A DNA stretch of 64,000 nt from JAFGXT01 sp963677165 (GCA_963677165.2 CAXXSX010000002.1:3720001-3784000); one strand, 5' to 3'; counted from the stretch's first letter, positions 24,973 to 34,307 are shown. The notes: generated by a model from the letters alone, not told the origin. Numbers and translations: made by a program.

Positions 24973-25654
24973 ATTGCAGTTCCCTTGAGTATGAACGTTT
25001 ATTGGAAGTAATAATATCTTCCGGCAGATGTCCAATATCGAATAACTTATACTTTTCCAGCTTGCATGCGTCATCAAATATATATGTTGACAAAGAACAA
25101 TTCCAATTATGATTTTCGGGGATATCCGGCTTAAAAGCACTTCCAAGCAACAGCTCCTTACAGGCATGTACCGATGCCCCATGACCAACCAGTAATATTT
25201 GAGTGTCTGGTTTGTTAAAGCTCAATAGACTATTGAGAAATGGAGCAACGCGCGCTTTTACTTTTTCCAGCGTTTCGGGACCTTTTGCCAACCACGGAGA
25301 TGGTAAGAGGCTTTTAGGAGACACACTGGGATATAGTTTCCGAATTTTATCAATTGTAAGACCTTCAAATTCCGGAAAACCTTCTTTATAGACCATTTCC
25401 TGAATCTCAGCTTTCACATGAATAGTTGAACTGGTAATCGTAGAGATAATATAGGCCGTTTCAAGCGTTCGCCGATAAGGGGAGCTTATAATTACACCCT
25501 GAAATTTTACGTACTTCAAAAATTCCCCCAGAAATTCAGCCTGCATTCGGCCTTTTCTGCTCAACACTGGATCGCTTAGCGGGATATCTGGATTTGCTTC
25601 CGCTTCTATTCGGTTCAGATCCGGTTGTCCATGTCGAGTTATGTAAATATGCAT
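24962..25654 (-). CDS. Histidine phosphatase (phosphoglycerate-mutase-like)
   Basis: 231 residues from the ATG at 25654, which has AAAGGA upstream; the frame extends further only into the preceding gene. The phosphohistidine motif TRHGQPDLN is at the N-terminus, with SPYRRTLETA and the second catalytic histidine in LLVGHGASVHA. Members dephosphorylate small phosphometabolites or act as mutases. The length and lack of a cofactor-dependent mutase insert favour a phosphatase. It lies 41 bp after the secreted-protein gene and overlaps the PHP gene. Confidence 0.82.
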   Translation of the reverse strand: MHIYITRHGQPDLNRIEAEANPDIPLSDPVLSRKGRMQAEFLGEFLKYVKFQGVIISSPYRRTLETAYIISTITSSTIHVKAEIQEMVYKEGFPEFEGLTIDKIRKLYPSVSPKSLLPSPWLAKGPETLEKVKARVAPFLNSLLSFNKPDTQILLVGHGASVHACKELLLGSAFKPDIPENHNWNCSLSTYIFDDACKLEKYKLFDIGHLPEDIITSNKRSYSRELQYAI

Positions 25655-25695
25655 TATCGTAATTCCTTTGGGAGTTATTTTTATCCTATAAATAC

Positions 25696-27549
25696 TTAAT
25701 TTTCGGATAGATTTTCCAGAAGTCTTTCCGGGCCATCCGATAAGTATGGTGATTTGCTGTTTACCATTACGCAAACATCCTGAAAATAAAATCCTTTCGG
25801 CATATTTGGGAGTTTGTGAACACCAACCTTAATTGGTTCGTTCCCTTTCAATTTAAATGTGTGAGCTTTATTATATATGTTTTCGCATACTCCGTTAAAA
25901 GTGATTAGTCCACGCTGTATTCTTCCTAAAGATATTTGCAGATAGTCCTTATCATTTTTTGAGTGAAGTACATAGAAATCATTTCCCTTAAACAGATAGG
26001 CTGTATTTCTGAAAGGTTTTTTCTGCATCCCAGCCAGCAAGCCAATGTGTCCGGCATGTATTTTTACACTGTACCACGCCTGACCTCCAATTCCTCCACT
26101 AATGACTAAGGCTCCAGTACCCTTTTTCGGAAAGAAAATGTCAAAAACGGTTTTTTCTCCTGGAGAAACTGGATCATTGCGAAGTATATTTTTATTTGAG
26201 TCAAATATGATATATTGCAATGCGATTGGACGTTTTTTGTTGGCTAAATGAGTTATTTCGAATTTTATTTTTTCTCCGCTGTCGGCGTTGAAATAAATAA
26301 TCTGTTGACTGCGCAGGACAAAACCCTTGACTTTTCCTTTCCCTGATCCAACGGATTTTAGAGAGGGGATTTTCAGTTCCTTTAAGTCTAGTTTAGCAAC
26401 CAGCGGCTTGATTTTTTTCATTGGAATAAGCGCAGCTCTTTTTCTGTTTGCTTTAAGGTCATCAAGAACTGCCTCATTGGCCTTTTTATACGCGGTATAG
26501 TATTCCTCAGCGGTTGTTCCGGAAGGCAGCTTGTATATTTGCTTTTTAGCTGGGTGTTGACTAAGCATGCCTCCCACCCATGAATTGTACCCATTGCAGG
26601 CGCTTGCAGCATGGTATGCGTTGCATGCTATGTATTCAGGGCGATAGCTGTTTATCCTGAACCATGGAACGAATAATATATAAGGAGAAAGAGTTTTGGT
26701 TTTCTTTTGCGCCTTTAGTACAGCAGCATCAAAACCACTACCGTTATACATTAGCCAATTATCAACAATTACCGGGGCGCGTTTGGTTCCGAATTCTTTT
26801 CCCATGGCCATACTCATTTTCTTCGAGAACGGCATTACTCCAAGGCTTAGATCAGGGTTTATGGCGTGTAAATCCTTTGCCATACGGGCGGCCAGCTTTT
26901 CATATTGCCGGTGATACCAATTGGTGTATTCATTGTTCAATTTTTTATCCTTGAGGTAAGCTAAACGCCGTGATGCCGGGACATTAATATCCAGTTCTCT
27001 TGGTTGCGAAAACATCTTCCAGCTCTTGTCATCGTAGGATACTGCATCGGTCTGAATCGTTTCTATATCAAATTTAACCGCGGCAATCGGTATAGTTCTT
27101 GAAGCCCGGGCCAGTCTGAAACCGTCTGTAAATAAAGTTTTCCAGACTTTATAATGAATAAGGCTGAACTTGTCAGGAATAGTTTTTCCCTGTCCGTTCA
27201 CATATGCAGGCAAATCAGCATTTGTTTGGGGATTTCTATGCCGGGGCCAGCCATAGGTATAAGCAGTAAAGACCATACCGTGTTTATTAATTATAATGCT
27301 TAATTTCTTTAATCGTGAATCCAATTCAGAATCTGAAAGATTATGGAGGCCGTGCAGCTTTAAATCGCAGACATTAAATTTTGCTTTTTCCATTGGAATA
27401 AGGTAATCTTTTTCAAATTTCTGCAAATCGGTTTTCTTCAGGTCTAAACCGTTATATACGGCCAGTATTTTGCGAGGCAGTTTCATATCTGCCAAAGTTA
27501 ATGAACTTAGCAATATGCATAATAACGATGTGGCAATAAGTTTATTCAT
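25696..27549 (-). CDS. Secreted protein with probable TIM-barrel hydrolase domain
   Basis: 617 residues with a signal peptide (LIATSLLCILLSSLTLA). Residues ~25-380 look like a TIM barrel: KILAVYNGLDL, MVFTAYTYGWPRH, and AAVKFDIETI, where the Asp/Glu after a strand could be catalytic, then LSLGVMPF and APVIVDNWLMYNGSG. Residues ~420-600 look like beta-sandwich binding modules. I cannot name a GH family. It follows the pseudopilin gene by 73 bp and precedes the phosphoesterase set by 41 bp, so it is probably the extracellular step of the same pathway. Confidence 0.62.
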   Translation of the reverse strand: MNKLIATSLLCILLSSLTLADMKLPRKILAVYNGLDLKKTDLQKFEKDYLIPMEKAKFNVCDLKLHGLHNLSDSELDSRLKKLSIIINKHGMVFTAYTYGWPRHRNPQTNADLPAYVNGQGKTIPDKFSLIHYKVWKTLFTDGFRLARASRTIPIAAVKFDIETIQTDAVSYDDKSWKMFSQPRELDINVPASRRLAYLKDKKLNNEYTNWYHRQYEKLAARMAKDLHAINPDLSLGVMPFSKKMSMAMGKEFGTKRAPVIVDNWLMYNGSGFDAAVLKAQKKTKTLSPYILFVPWFRINSYRPEYIACNAYHAASACNGYNSWVGGMLSQHPAKKQIYKLPSGTTAEEYYTAYKKANEAVLDDLKANRKRAALIPMKKIKPLVAKLDLKELKIPSLKSVGSGKGKVKGFVLRSQQIIYFNADSGEKIKFEITHLANKKRPIALQYIIFDSNKNILRNDPVSPGEKTVFDIFFPKKGTGALVISGGIGGQAWYSVKIHAGHIGLLAGMQKKPFRNTAYLFKGNDFYVLHSKNDKDYLQISLGRIQRGLITFNGVCENIYNKAHTFKLKGNEPIKVGVHKLPNMPKGFYFQDVCVMVNSKSPYLSDGPERLLENLSEN

Positions 27550-27622
27550 TCTTTTTTTCTTTCTTAATATTTAGTTGAGAACAATCATAATCAATAGCTC
27601 TTTTTTTTAATTCAGCTATCTT

Positions 27623-28363
27623 TTAATAATTGGGTATTACATTATCCATAAGTTTTTTTCTGTCCGAAATCATATTGTGACTTTCAACATGTCCATCACA
27701 GTAAGCAATATTGGCCTGTTTCGAATGGCGCGCTGCTAGTAAATAATTATCTCGTATTTTATAGTAATCATACCATGGGTACGCTTTTCCGTCATTGCGC
27801 AGGGATTTTATATTGAAATCCATAATAACAAAAGTTTCAGATGGGGTTTTTAAACGTGAGATTTTTACATATTTTTTTCCTGTATTAGTCTTATCAAAAA
27901 AATAACGGCTATAAGCATAGTTGGTTGAACGACCAACAGTTGAAAGCTCTCCAATGGCTAATTTAGAAGGACAAATATATAAATTGCTGTTTGGAACATA
28001 AGTATAAAGACTTTGTGTCCAATAAACACTTTCGTTGTTCCGACAGGCTGCGAAGTATCCTTTATAATCATTCGCATACATTATATCAGCAAGTATAATT
28101 TGCTTAAGATTATTTCGACATGTCGATTGTACAGCTGTTCCTCTTGCTTTGCTGAGTGACGGCAGCAGCAGTGATGCAAGGATTGCTATGATGGCAATCA
28201 CTACGAGGAGTTCGATAAGAGTGAATTTGACTATGTGTTGTATATTTTTATGACTCTTTTTCATTTCTTGTGTTCCTGTTATGTTTCTCCATAATTGATG
28301 ATTATAGTTTTTCACATTTAAATGTTTAAGCGTCTCATGAATAGTTGATTTCTGATTTTCCAT
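27623..28363 (-). CDS. Pseudopilin with H-x9-DG signature and unusually long leader
   Basis: 246 residues from the ATG at 28363, which has AGGAG ideally spaced. An internal ATG at 28264 also has AGGAA and would give a shorter, 213-residue form. The core is FTLIELLVVIAIIAILASLLLPSLSKARG, so the leader would be ~47 or ~14 residues. The C-terminal signature is H-SKQANIAYC-DG. It is the second of three such genes in the window, again placed between a sugar-type repressor and a secreted hydrolase-like gene. Confidence 0.82.
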   Translation of the reverse strand: MENQKSTIHETLKHLNVKNYNHQLWRNITGTQEMKKSHKNIQHIVKFTLIELLVVIAIIAILASLLLPSLSKARGTAVQSTCRNNLKQIILADIMYANDYKGYFAACRNNESVYWTQSLYTYVPNSNLYICPSKLAIGELSTVGRSTNYAYSRYFFDKTNTGKKYVKISRLKTPSETFVIMDFNIKSLRNDGKAYPWYDYYKIRDNYLLAARHSKQANIAYCDGHVESHNMISDRKKLMDNVIPNY

Positions 28364-28574
28364 TAGGTTTAACTCCTGACTAAAAATATTATATTTTATA
28401 CCCATAATTTTAATTGATTATGAATATTTGCAGTAATAGAATTATATAGAGTTAATGCCTTGTGACAAGTGATAATTAATTGATTTAACTGTTTTCTAAT
28501 ACTAGCATGGAATTATACTGATCACTATAAAATTAGAAGGTTATACCGACGTGACAGTTCATAAAATTCTTTCG

Positions 28575-29633
28575 TTATTCCTCCTTGTTTATTAATGCAG
28601 GAATCATATTGATAATTGTTCCTATAGCTCTTTCATTAATTATATCAAGTAGTCGGTTTACAGCAGCACGACCAATTTCTTCGTTGTTTGTTTGCACAAT
28701 AATCGGTTTTGCGATATTACCTCCATCGGTTGAAGAATAAAAGGCAAATTTTATTTCTTCCGGAATTTTTATTCCTAATTCCCTGCAAACTGATGCCGCT
28801 TCATTTGCAAATCTTAAATTGGTCGCGAAAATTGCGTCTGGGGATTCATTCTTTAACAGCCAGGAAACTTTTCCCCTGATTTCTGAAGAATCATAGGAAT
28901 TACACTCAATAAGCATCTTTTTATCAAACTCCCGTGAAGATTCGATGAAGGCTTGTATGAAACCTTGTTCCCTGAGAGTATCATGGGGACGGAAATCATT
29001 TGTTCCTTTGATGAGCGCAATTTTTTTGTAACTGCTGAGTAAACAACTTGCTGCTTTATAGCCAATATCGTTACCATAAGAAGCAACAATATTTGATTTG
29101 CCGTTATATTTATTCGAGTGTTCAATTAACACGTGATTGATTTTTCTTTTTTGCAGAAAATTAAGCAACTTGGGAGAAAGTTCTCCGGTTACGATAACTC
29201 CATCTACAGCTGAATTTATAAGTATTTGTGGAATCTCGGTATCGGAAGTATCATCAAAACTCGAAAAGATAAGATAAATACCATATTTTTTTAGTTCCTT
29301 CTCAATACAGCTGATAATTTTAAAATAAAATGGGCTTGTTTTTTTTCTTCTGCATAATATGAAACCGATAAATTTTGTGGTTTGTGGAACTTTAGATACT
29401 TCTGCAACTAACACTCCCTGTCCCTGTATTTTTCTTGCCATTCCTTGATCTACAAGAAGCTGCGTTGCTTTTCTGGCTGTTGCGTGATTAACATTATACA
29501 TTTGGGCAAGTTTGCGTTCTGAAAGAAGAAAAGATCCGGGAGGCAACTTGCCACTTGCGATTTTATTCGCAAGGTGATCAGCAATCCTGGTGTAAGCGAA
29601 AGTTCTCTTTAGCGTATTTTTTTTGACAGTCAT
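28575..29633 (-). CDS. GntR-type HTH fused to a LacI-type sensor domain
   Basis: 352 residues. The N-terminal winged helix has TRIADHLANKIASGKLPPGS and LSERKLAQMYNVNHATARKAT. The C-terminal periplasmic-binding-like domain has KFIGFILCRR, VDGVIVTGEL, DIGYKAASCLL, and PDAIFATNLRFANEAASVC. Predicted repressor of the downstream pseudopilin/hydrolase/phosphoesterase genes on the same strand; a 211-bp gap before the pseudopilin leaves room for a regulated promoter. A perfect palindrome 30 bases upstream of its start suggests autoregulation. Confidence 0.87.
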   Translation of the reverse strand: MTVKKNTLKRTFAYTRIADHLANKIASGKLPPGSFLLSERKLAQMYNVNHATARKATQLLVDQGMARKIQGQGVLVAEVSKVPQTTKFIGFILCRRKKTSPFYFKIISCIEKELKKYGIYLIFSSFDDTSDTEIPQILINSAVDGVIVTGELSPKLLNFLQKRKINHVLIEHSNKYNGKSNIVASYGNDIGYKAASCLLSSYKKIALIKGTNDFRPHDTLREQGFIQAFIESSREFDKKMLIECNSYDSSEIRGKVSWLLKNESPDAIFATNLRFANEAASVCRELGIKIPEEIKFAFYSSTDGGNIAKPIIVQTNNEEIGRAAVNRLLDIINERAIGTIINMIPALINKEE

Positions 29634-29662
29634 ATTTCTTTTATCTGTAATATTTGATTATG

Positions 29663-29677
29663 TGTTATATCATAACA
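29663..29677. promoter_or_regulatory. Candidate operator of the 28575 regulator
   Basis: TGTTAT-ATC-ATAACA is a perfect palindrome 30-44 bases upstream of the regulator start. It is nested inside a wider inverted repeat TTATCTGTA (29641-29649) / TACAGATAA (29698-29706). The spacing suits a dimeric GntR-type repressor. Confidence 0.5.
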
Positions 29678-29774
29678 ATACTATTTGGTTAAAGCAATAC
29701 AGATAAAAAATTTAGTGTTAAAATAAGCCACACAGTTGTGATACAGTTGGCGTGAGACGATGCCGAAGATTCCT

Positions 29775-29807
29775 AAAAAAAAGCTCCTGCCGATTCTGAC
29801 AGGAGCT
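29775..29807 (-). terminator. Rho-independent terminator of the pyr operon
   Basis: AGCTCCTG (29782-29789) pairs with CAGGAGCT (29800-29807) across a 10-base loop. On the minus strand the stem is followed by a run of seven to eight T. It lies 26 bases after the pyrC stop. Confidence 0.85.
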
Positions 29808-29832
29808 GACTGGTAGTTATGGCAAATATTGA

Positions 29833-31110
29833 TCAGGCTTTGTAGACAAATTGTCCGTCGCAGATTGTTGCGGTGACTTTGCCTTTGACTTTCATGCCGT
29901 CGAACGGGGTGTTACGTGATAAGGATTTAAATTTCGACTTATCAATCGTGTATTCCTGATCAAGGTCGATAATCGTTATATCGGCAGCAGAACCTTCACG
30001 AAGTGTTCCTGCATCAATGCCAAGATATTCCGCCGGACCAGTTGTGAATTTTGCAATCAATTGGCTTAGGTCGAGTTCGCCACTATGATATAATATGGTT
30101 AGACAGACAGGGACGGAAGTCTCAAGTCCAATAATTCCGAATGGAGCGTAATCGAATTCTACCAGTTTGGATGTTTCTGTATGCGGTGCGTGGTCAGAGG
30201 CGATGATGGTAATCGTATCATCTTTAAGTCCGGCGATTAATGCCTGACGATCCTCTTCGGAACGCAACGGCGGATTCATCTTGAAATTGGTATCGAACGA
30301 TTTGATTTTTTGGTCCGTAAAGGTCAGATGGTGCGGAGTTGCTTCTGCAGTGATTTGAATTCCGCGTTTTCTAGCTTGCCGGATTTTTTCAACTGATTCC
30401 TTGGCGCTGATATGCTGACAGTGGATTTTCCAGTCTTCATCTCGTGCCAGGATAATATTGCGGTCTACGATGATTTCTTCGGCAGCCGATGGAATACCAG
30501 ACATGCCCAGCAGGGTTGACCATTGTCCTTCGTGCATTACGCCTTCGCCCTTCAGGGTATTTTCCTCACAATGGTCCATGATCGGCAAGCCGAAAGATTT
30601 TGCGTATCTAACGACGTTGCGCATTAGATAGTTGCTTTGAATACATTTTCCATCGTCGGTCAGGGCGACGATTCCAGCGCTTTTCAGGCTGCCGATGCTG
30701 GACATCTCTTCTCCGGCGATATCTTTGGTCATTGCGCCGGAAGGCAGGACTTTTATTGTTGCGCTTTCTTTTACTTTGCGTTTAATATTGTCAATTGTTC
30801 CAGTGCTGTCGGCTACAGGTTTGGTGTTAGGCATACTGACAATGGTTGTAAAGCCACCGGCTGCCGCGGCCTTGGTTCCTGACGCGATTGTTTCAGATGC
30901 CGTCTGGCCAGGGTCGCGCAGGTGCACGTGAATATCAATCAATCCCGGAGTTAGGATTTTGCCGGTAACATCAATAATTTCAGCTCCGGGGATTGAGGTG
31001 GGATCGACTATTTTGCCATCAGATACACCGATGCTCATGACTGTGTCGAGGTTTCTGGACGGGTCAACAACCCGGCCGCCTTTTAAGATATATTTCATGT
31101 TTTCTGTCAT
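29833..31110 (-). CDS. pyrC: Dihydroorotase (class I)
   Basis: 425 residues. The metal site is seen in TPGLIDIHVHLRDPGQ, the substrate/metal segments in MPNTKPV, DHCEEN, CQHIS and ASDHAPHT, and the closing motif REGSAADITIIDLDQEY. It converts carbamoyl-aspartate to dihydroorotate in pyrimidine synthesis. The start overlaps the pyrB stop by 4 bases (ATGA), with an alternative ATG at 31098. Third gene of pyrR-pyrB-pyrC. Confidence 0.95.
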   Translation of the reverse strand: MTENMKYILKGGRVVDPSRNLDTVMSIGVSDGKIVDPTSIPGAEIIDVTGKILTPGLIDIHVHLRDPGQTASETIASGTKAAAAGGFTTIVSMPNTKPVADSTGTIDNIKRKVKESATIKVLPSGAMTKDIAGEEMSSIGSLKSAGIVALTDDGKCIQSNYLMRNVVRYAKSFGLPIMDHCEENTLKGEGVMHEGQWSTLLGMSGIPSAAEEIIVDRNIILARDEDWKIHCQHISAKESVEKIRQARKRGIQITAEATPHHLTFTDQKIKSFDTNFKMNPPLRSEEDRQALIAGLKDDTITIIASDHAPHTETSKLVEFDYAPFGIIGLETSVPVCLTILYHSGELDLSQLIAKFTTGPAEYLGIDAGTLREGSAADITIIDLDQEYTIDKSKFKSLSRNTPFDGMKVKGKVTATICDGQFVYKA

Positions 31111-32051
31111 TTCTGTAAAGCCCCCGCTATCAGGAAGAGTACCGCCATTCTTACCGCTAGACCGTTGGTCACCTGTTCAAGGATGACAGATTGCGGGCCA
31201 TCGGCAATATCGGAACTGAGTTCAACGTTTCGGTTAATCGGTCCCGGATGCATTACCAGTGCATCCGGTTTCAGGTATTTGATACTGTTCTGGTTTAAAC
31301 CGAAGATTTTCGCGTATTCATTGGTACTCGGAAAATATCCGGAATTTTGGCGTTCATGCTGAATACGAAGCAAATTGACTACATCTGCATCAATCAGTGC
31401 ATCTTTCAGATTATGACATACTTTTACACCTATGCTTTCAAATTCTTTAGGAACAAGTGTAGCCGGGCCGCCGATTGTAACATTGGCTCCGAGTTTTGAC
31501 AGTCCCCAAATATTACTTCGGGCTACCCTGCTGTGTCGGATGTCGCCAATAATGGATACGTTCAGGCCTTCAAGAGAGCCTTTCTTTTCCCGGATCGTGA
31601 AGATATCCAGAAGAGCCTGAGTCGGATGACTGTGTGCTCCGTCACCGGCATTAACAATACCGCATCCGGTTTCTCGTGCGATGAGTTTATGGGAGCCTGG
31701 AGCCGAATGACGCATTACGATCAAATCGGCCTGAAGTGCTTCAATGTTTTTTGCGGTGTCGAGTAATGTTTCACCTTTTTGGAGGCTGCTTATACTACCC
31801 TGCATATTAATGATATCCGCGCTTAGCCGCTGTTCTGCCAGTTCGAATGACATTCGAGTTCTGGTACTGGGTTCGACAAAAAAGTTTACCACTGTTTTGC
31901 CGCGTAGGGCAGGGACTTTCTTGACGTTCCGTTGACACACCTTCTTGAATTCCTCGGCAGTATCGAGGATGCACAGGATCTCTTCTGATGAAAGATCATA
32001 AATGCTGAGAAGGTCTTTTTTAGTCCAGTTAAATTCCATATTTTCTTCCAT
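31107..32051 (-). CDS. pyrB: Aspartate carbamoyltransferase catalytic subunit
   Basis: 314 residues (310 if the ATG at 32039 is used). Carbamoyl-phosphate motif FVEPSTRTRMSFE, then GDGAHSHPTQALLDIFTI, SIIGDIRHSRVARSN and the aspartate-binding VMHPGPINRNVELS. It joins carbamoyl phosphate and aspartate. No pyrI regulatory subunit is seen; control is more likely through PyrR, encoded 26 bp upstream. Confidence 0.95.
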   Translation of the reverse strand: MEENMEFNWTKKDLLSIYDLSSEEILCILDTAEEFKKVCQRNVKKVPALRGKTVVNFFVEPSTRTRMSFELAEQRLSADIINMQGSISSLQKGETLLDTAKNIEALQADLIVMRHSAPGSHKLIARETGCGIVNAGDGAHSHPTQALLDIFTIREKKGSLEGLNVSIIGDIRHSRVARSNIWGLSKLGANVTIGGPATLVPKEFESIGVKVCHNLKDALIDADVVNLLRIQHERQNSGYFPSTNEYAKIFGLNQNSIKYLKPDALVMHPGPINRNVELSSDIADGPQSVILEQVTNGLAVRMAVLFLIAGALQK

Positions 32052-32077
32052 CCTGTCGGGTTTCCCCTTGAAATATG

Positions 32078-32626
32078 TTATTTTTTATTGATTTCGTATA
32101 TTGCATCGTCTTGGGTATCTTGTCCAAATATAACTTTGACGCTTTTTCCTTCGGAAATATCAATATTTAAGCCGATATAATCGGCCCGGATTGGGAATTC
32201 GCGTTCGCCGCGGTCTATCATAACTGCCAGGCGAATCAGCGCCGGACGTCCGAAACCGGTCAGGGCATCAAGTGCGGCTCGGATTGTTCTGCCGGTATGT
32301 AGTACGTCATCAACCAGAACTACTACTTTGTTATCAAGATCAAATGGTATGTCGGTTTCTTTGATCACTGGAAGTTTTTTGCGTTTGCCAATGTCATCGC
32401 GGTACATATTTATGTCCAGAGTAGCAAAATCCAGTTCAATTCCGGTTTTCTCATAAATTGCCCTGTGCAGTCGTTTTGCCATGACTACACCTTTGGTCTG
32501 GATGCCGATAAGAGCAACATCTCTCAGCGACTTATTACGAAATTCTGCCATAATGGCGTCAAGAACGGTGTCAATGGCTAATGCTATTGCGGTGTTGTCG
32601 TATATCAGTTTTTGATCCGGTTCCAA
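32078..32626 (-). CDS. pyrR: Bifunctional pyr operon regulator / uracil phosphoribosyltransferase PyrR
   Basis: 182 residues starting at a TTG with GGGGA about 10 bases upstream. The PRPP-binding loop is VVVLVDDVLHTGRTIRAALDAL. LIGIQTKGVVMAKRL and the C-terminal NIDISEGKSVKVIF are typical of PyrR. PyrR binds leader RNA in the presence of UMP and attenuates the operon. I searched the 178 bp before it for the conserved PyrR-binding loop and did not find a convincing one, so the regulatory mode here is unproven. Confidence 0.93.
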   Translation of the reverse strand: MEPDQKLIYDNTAIALAIDTVLDAIMAEFRNKSLRDVALIGIQTKGVVMAKRLHRAIYEKTGIELDFATLDINMYRDDIGKRKKLPVIKETDIPFDLDNKVVVLVDDVLHTGRTIRAALDALTGFGRPALIRLAVMIDRGEREFPIRADYIGLNIDISEGKSVKVIFGQDTQDDAIYEINKK

Positions 32627-32804
32627 TTTGTACTGTCCCCATATTGTTATTGCAGAAACCTGGCTTCTGTCGACATGTTTAATTACTTAAATTTAGCCCG
32701 GATTTTGAATTTCGCACGTCAGTAGTACGATTAATTTAAAAAAAAATTTGTATTCCTGTAGAGTAAGTGCGTTTTTTTTATTTTGGGGACAATTGGATTT
32801 TTGA

Positions 32805-32996
32805 TTATTTGGTTCGGTCTTCGACTTTTTTATCGTAACCGGTCCTGGCTCTTTCGGTGCTTTTCTGGGTCTTTTGAATGAAATTCTTCCAGGCATAATG
32901 AATTCCATAAAGAATGGCCGCAAGAATTCCGATTATAACAACAAAGCGGATAAATTGTTGAATAGAACCAAGAATATAGTCTCGAGCTTTTCCCAT
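32805..32996 (-). CDS. Small single-span membrane protein
   Basis: 63 residues with an excellent AGGAGGG ribosome site 4 bases before the ATG. One hydrophobic segment (FIRFVVIIGILAAILYGIHYAW) is followed by a highly charged C-terminal tail rich in Lys, Arg and Thr. I recognise no family. It is on the same strand as pyrR, 178 bp upstream of it, and could share its transcript. Confidence 0.65.
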   Translation of the reverse strand: MGKARDYILGSIQQFIRFVVIIGILAAILYGIHYAWKNFIQKTQKSTERARTGYDKKVEDRTK

Positions 32997-33102
32997 GGTG
33001 CCCTCCTGAGTAAAATAATTTTACTGCCGTAATAACATTTTAGCGTATAAGTGCTAATAATGCAAGTCTTTTTTCCTCAGTAGGATATACAAAAATAGAA
33101 AG

Positions 33103-33513
33103 TTATCTTGCTGTCGGTTTTCTCAGACCGAGATAATCAATATTGATAAGTTTTTTGTTCAGGCCAAATCGCAGTTTTATTGATTTTTCCTTGCGTTCAA
33201 CAAAACTTCCGGATGGTTTTTCGCGTTGAATAATATAAACCCACACATAGCCTTCCGGTTTTCCTCCAAGATTGCTGGAGAAAACATTTTTTTCATCGGG
33301 CTCACCCATCAGTTTTACAACTTCATCCTGCGGAATTCCAAGGAACAGTTTGGAGACGCCATGTTGGATTTTTCCACTCCGCTGGACATTGGCGTGATAA
33401 GGGTATTTTAAATCTCTCTTTGAAATATTATCAGTGCTGTTGAGGCTGTTGCAGCCGGACATTACGGTTAGGCCAAGAATAGTTGCAGATACGAACAAGC
33501 TCTTGAAAATCAT
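33103..33513 (-). CDS. Lipoprotein with BamE/SmpA-like domain
   Basis: 136 residues. A signal peptide ends in a lipobox VMSGC (Cys21), so the mature protein is lipid-anchored. The segment VSKLFLGIPQDEVVKLMGEPDE is the motif of BamE/SmpA-like domains (two helices then a short strand ending in G-x-P). In proteobacteria BamE supports outer-membrane protein assembly; here only the fold can be claimed. It precedes the small membrane protein on the same strand by 106 bp. Confidence 0.72.
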   Translation of the reverse strand: MIFKSLFVSATILGLTVMSGCNSLNSTDNISKRDLKYPYHANVQRSGKIQHGVSKLFLGIPQDEVVKLMGEPDEKNVFSSNLGGKPEGYVWVYIIQREKPSGSFVERKEKSIKLRFGLNKKLINIDYLGLRKPTAR

Positions 33514-33715
33514 GGTGTTTCCCCGATATGTTAGTTATATTAAATGATTTGTTATGCTGAAAATTACATCATAATACTTACGAGTTCAATCTCATCACGC
33601 ATAATTCCGGCCATAAAGTTTGTTAAATACTATTTTATTTCAACCTTAGACTTGATTAGGCTGCTTTACTTTCAGTTTTTAATGTGTTATATTATGTGTA
33701 AAAGGAGGTGTGATT

Positions 33716-33913
33716 ATGTCAACGAATTTGGCCATTGATGACAACTTGATTGTTACTGCTCAGAAAATTGGTCACCACAAAACTAAGAAAGAAACCGTGA
33801 CAATTGCCCTCAAAGAATATATTGCTCATAAACGGCAGCTTGAAACGGTTAAACTTTTCGGTCAGATTGACTTTGATGATAGCTATGATTACAAGGCTGA
33901 GAGACGGCGATGA
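33716..33913 (+). CDS. vapB: VapB-family antitoxin
   Basis: 65 residues from the ATG at 33716, with a near-perfect AAGGAGGTG 6-14 bases upstream; a GTG two codons earlier lies on the ribosome site. A ribbon-helix-helix N-terminus (TNLAIDDNLIVTAQKIG, KKETVTIALKEYIAHKR) is followed by a short acidic toxin-binding tail (FGQIDFDDSYDYKAERRR). It should bind its own promoter and neutralise VapC. It overlaps vapC by 4 bases. Confidence 0.88.
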   Translation: MSTNLAIDDNLIVTAQKIGHHKTKKETVTIALKEYIAHKRQLETVKLFGQIDFDDSYDYKAERRR

Positions 33914-34302
33914 AAGTATTAGTTGATACTTGCATATGGTCAAAGGTATTAAGACGGAAAAATTTTGATCAGGTTGTGGCACAACGGTTGTCTGACCTTA
34001 TTAACGATGGTCGGGTAGTTATGATCGGGCCTGTCCGGCAGGAAATTCTCTCCGGCATTTCTCAACAATCTCAGTTTAGTTTATTGCGTGATCAGTTATC
34101 GGCATTTAATGACTTACCCTTGTGTACGGAACATTTTGTTCAGGCAGCGGAGTTCAGTAATATTTGTCGTACCAATGGAATTCAAGGATCAGCGATTGAT
34201 TATCTCATTTGTGCGGTTGCGTGTATGGGAAATCTTCATATTTATACCGATGACAAAGATTTTCAGCAGTATAGCAAGCATCTGCCTCTTAATTTGTTTT
34301 AG
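33910..34302 (+). CDS. vapC: VapC-family PIN-domain toxin
   Basis: 130 residues. PIN-domain acidic residues: VDTCIWSKVL (Asp6), the Glu in PVRQEILSGI, the Asp in AIDYLICAVA, and IYTDDKDFQQY near the C-terminus. PIN toxins cut RNA, often tRNA or rRNA. Coupled to vapB through ATGA. The next gene (XPB-type helicase) begins within about 6 bases of the vapC stop, so the toxin-antitoxin pair and the two repair-type genes are probably one transcript. Confidence 0.9.
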   Translation: MKVLVDTCIWSKVLRRKNFDQVVAQRLSDLINDGRVVMIGPVRQEILSGISQQSQFSLLRDQLSAFNDLPLCTEHFVQAAEFSNICRTNGIQGSAIDYLICAVACMGNLHIYTDDKDFQQYSKHLPLNLF

Positions 34303-34307
34303 TGATA

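Noticed and set aside
32627..32804. PyrR-binding leader before pyrR
   Set aside because: A small CAGAA/TTCTG hairpin is present, but the conserved PyrR recognition loop was not found.
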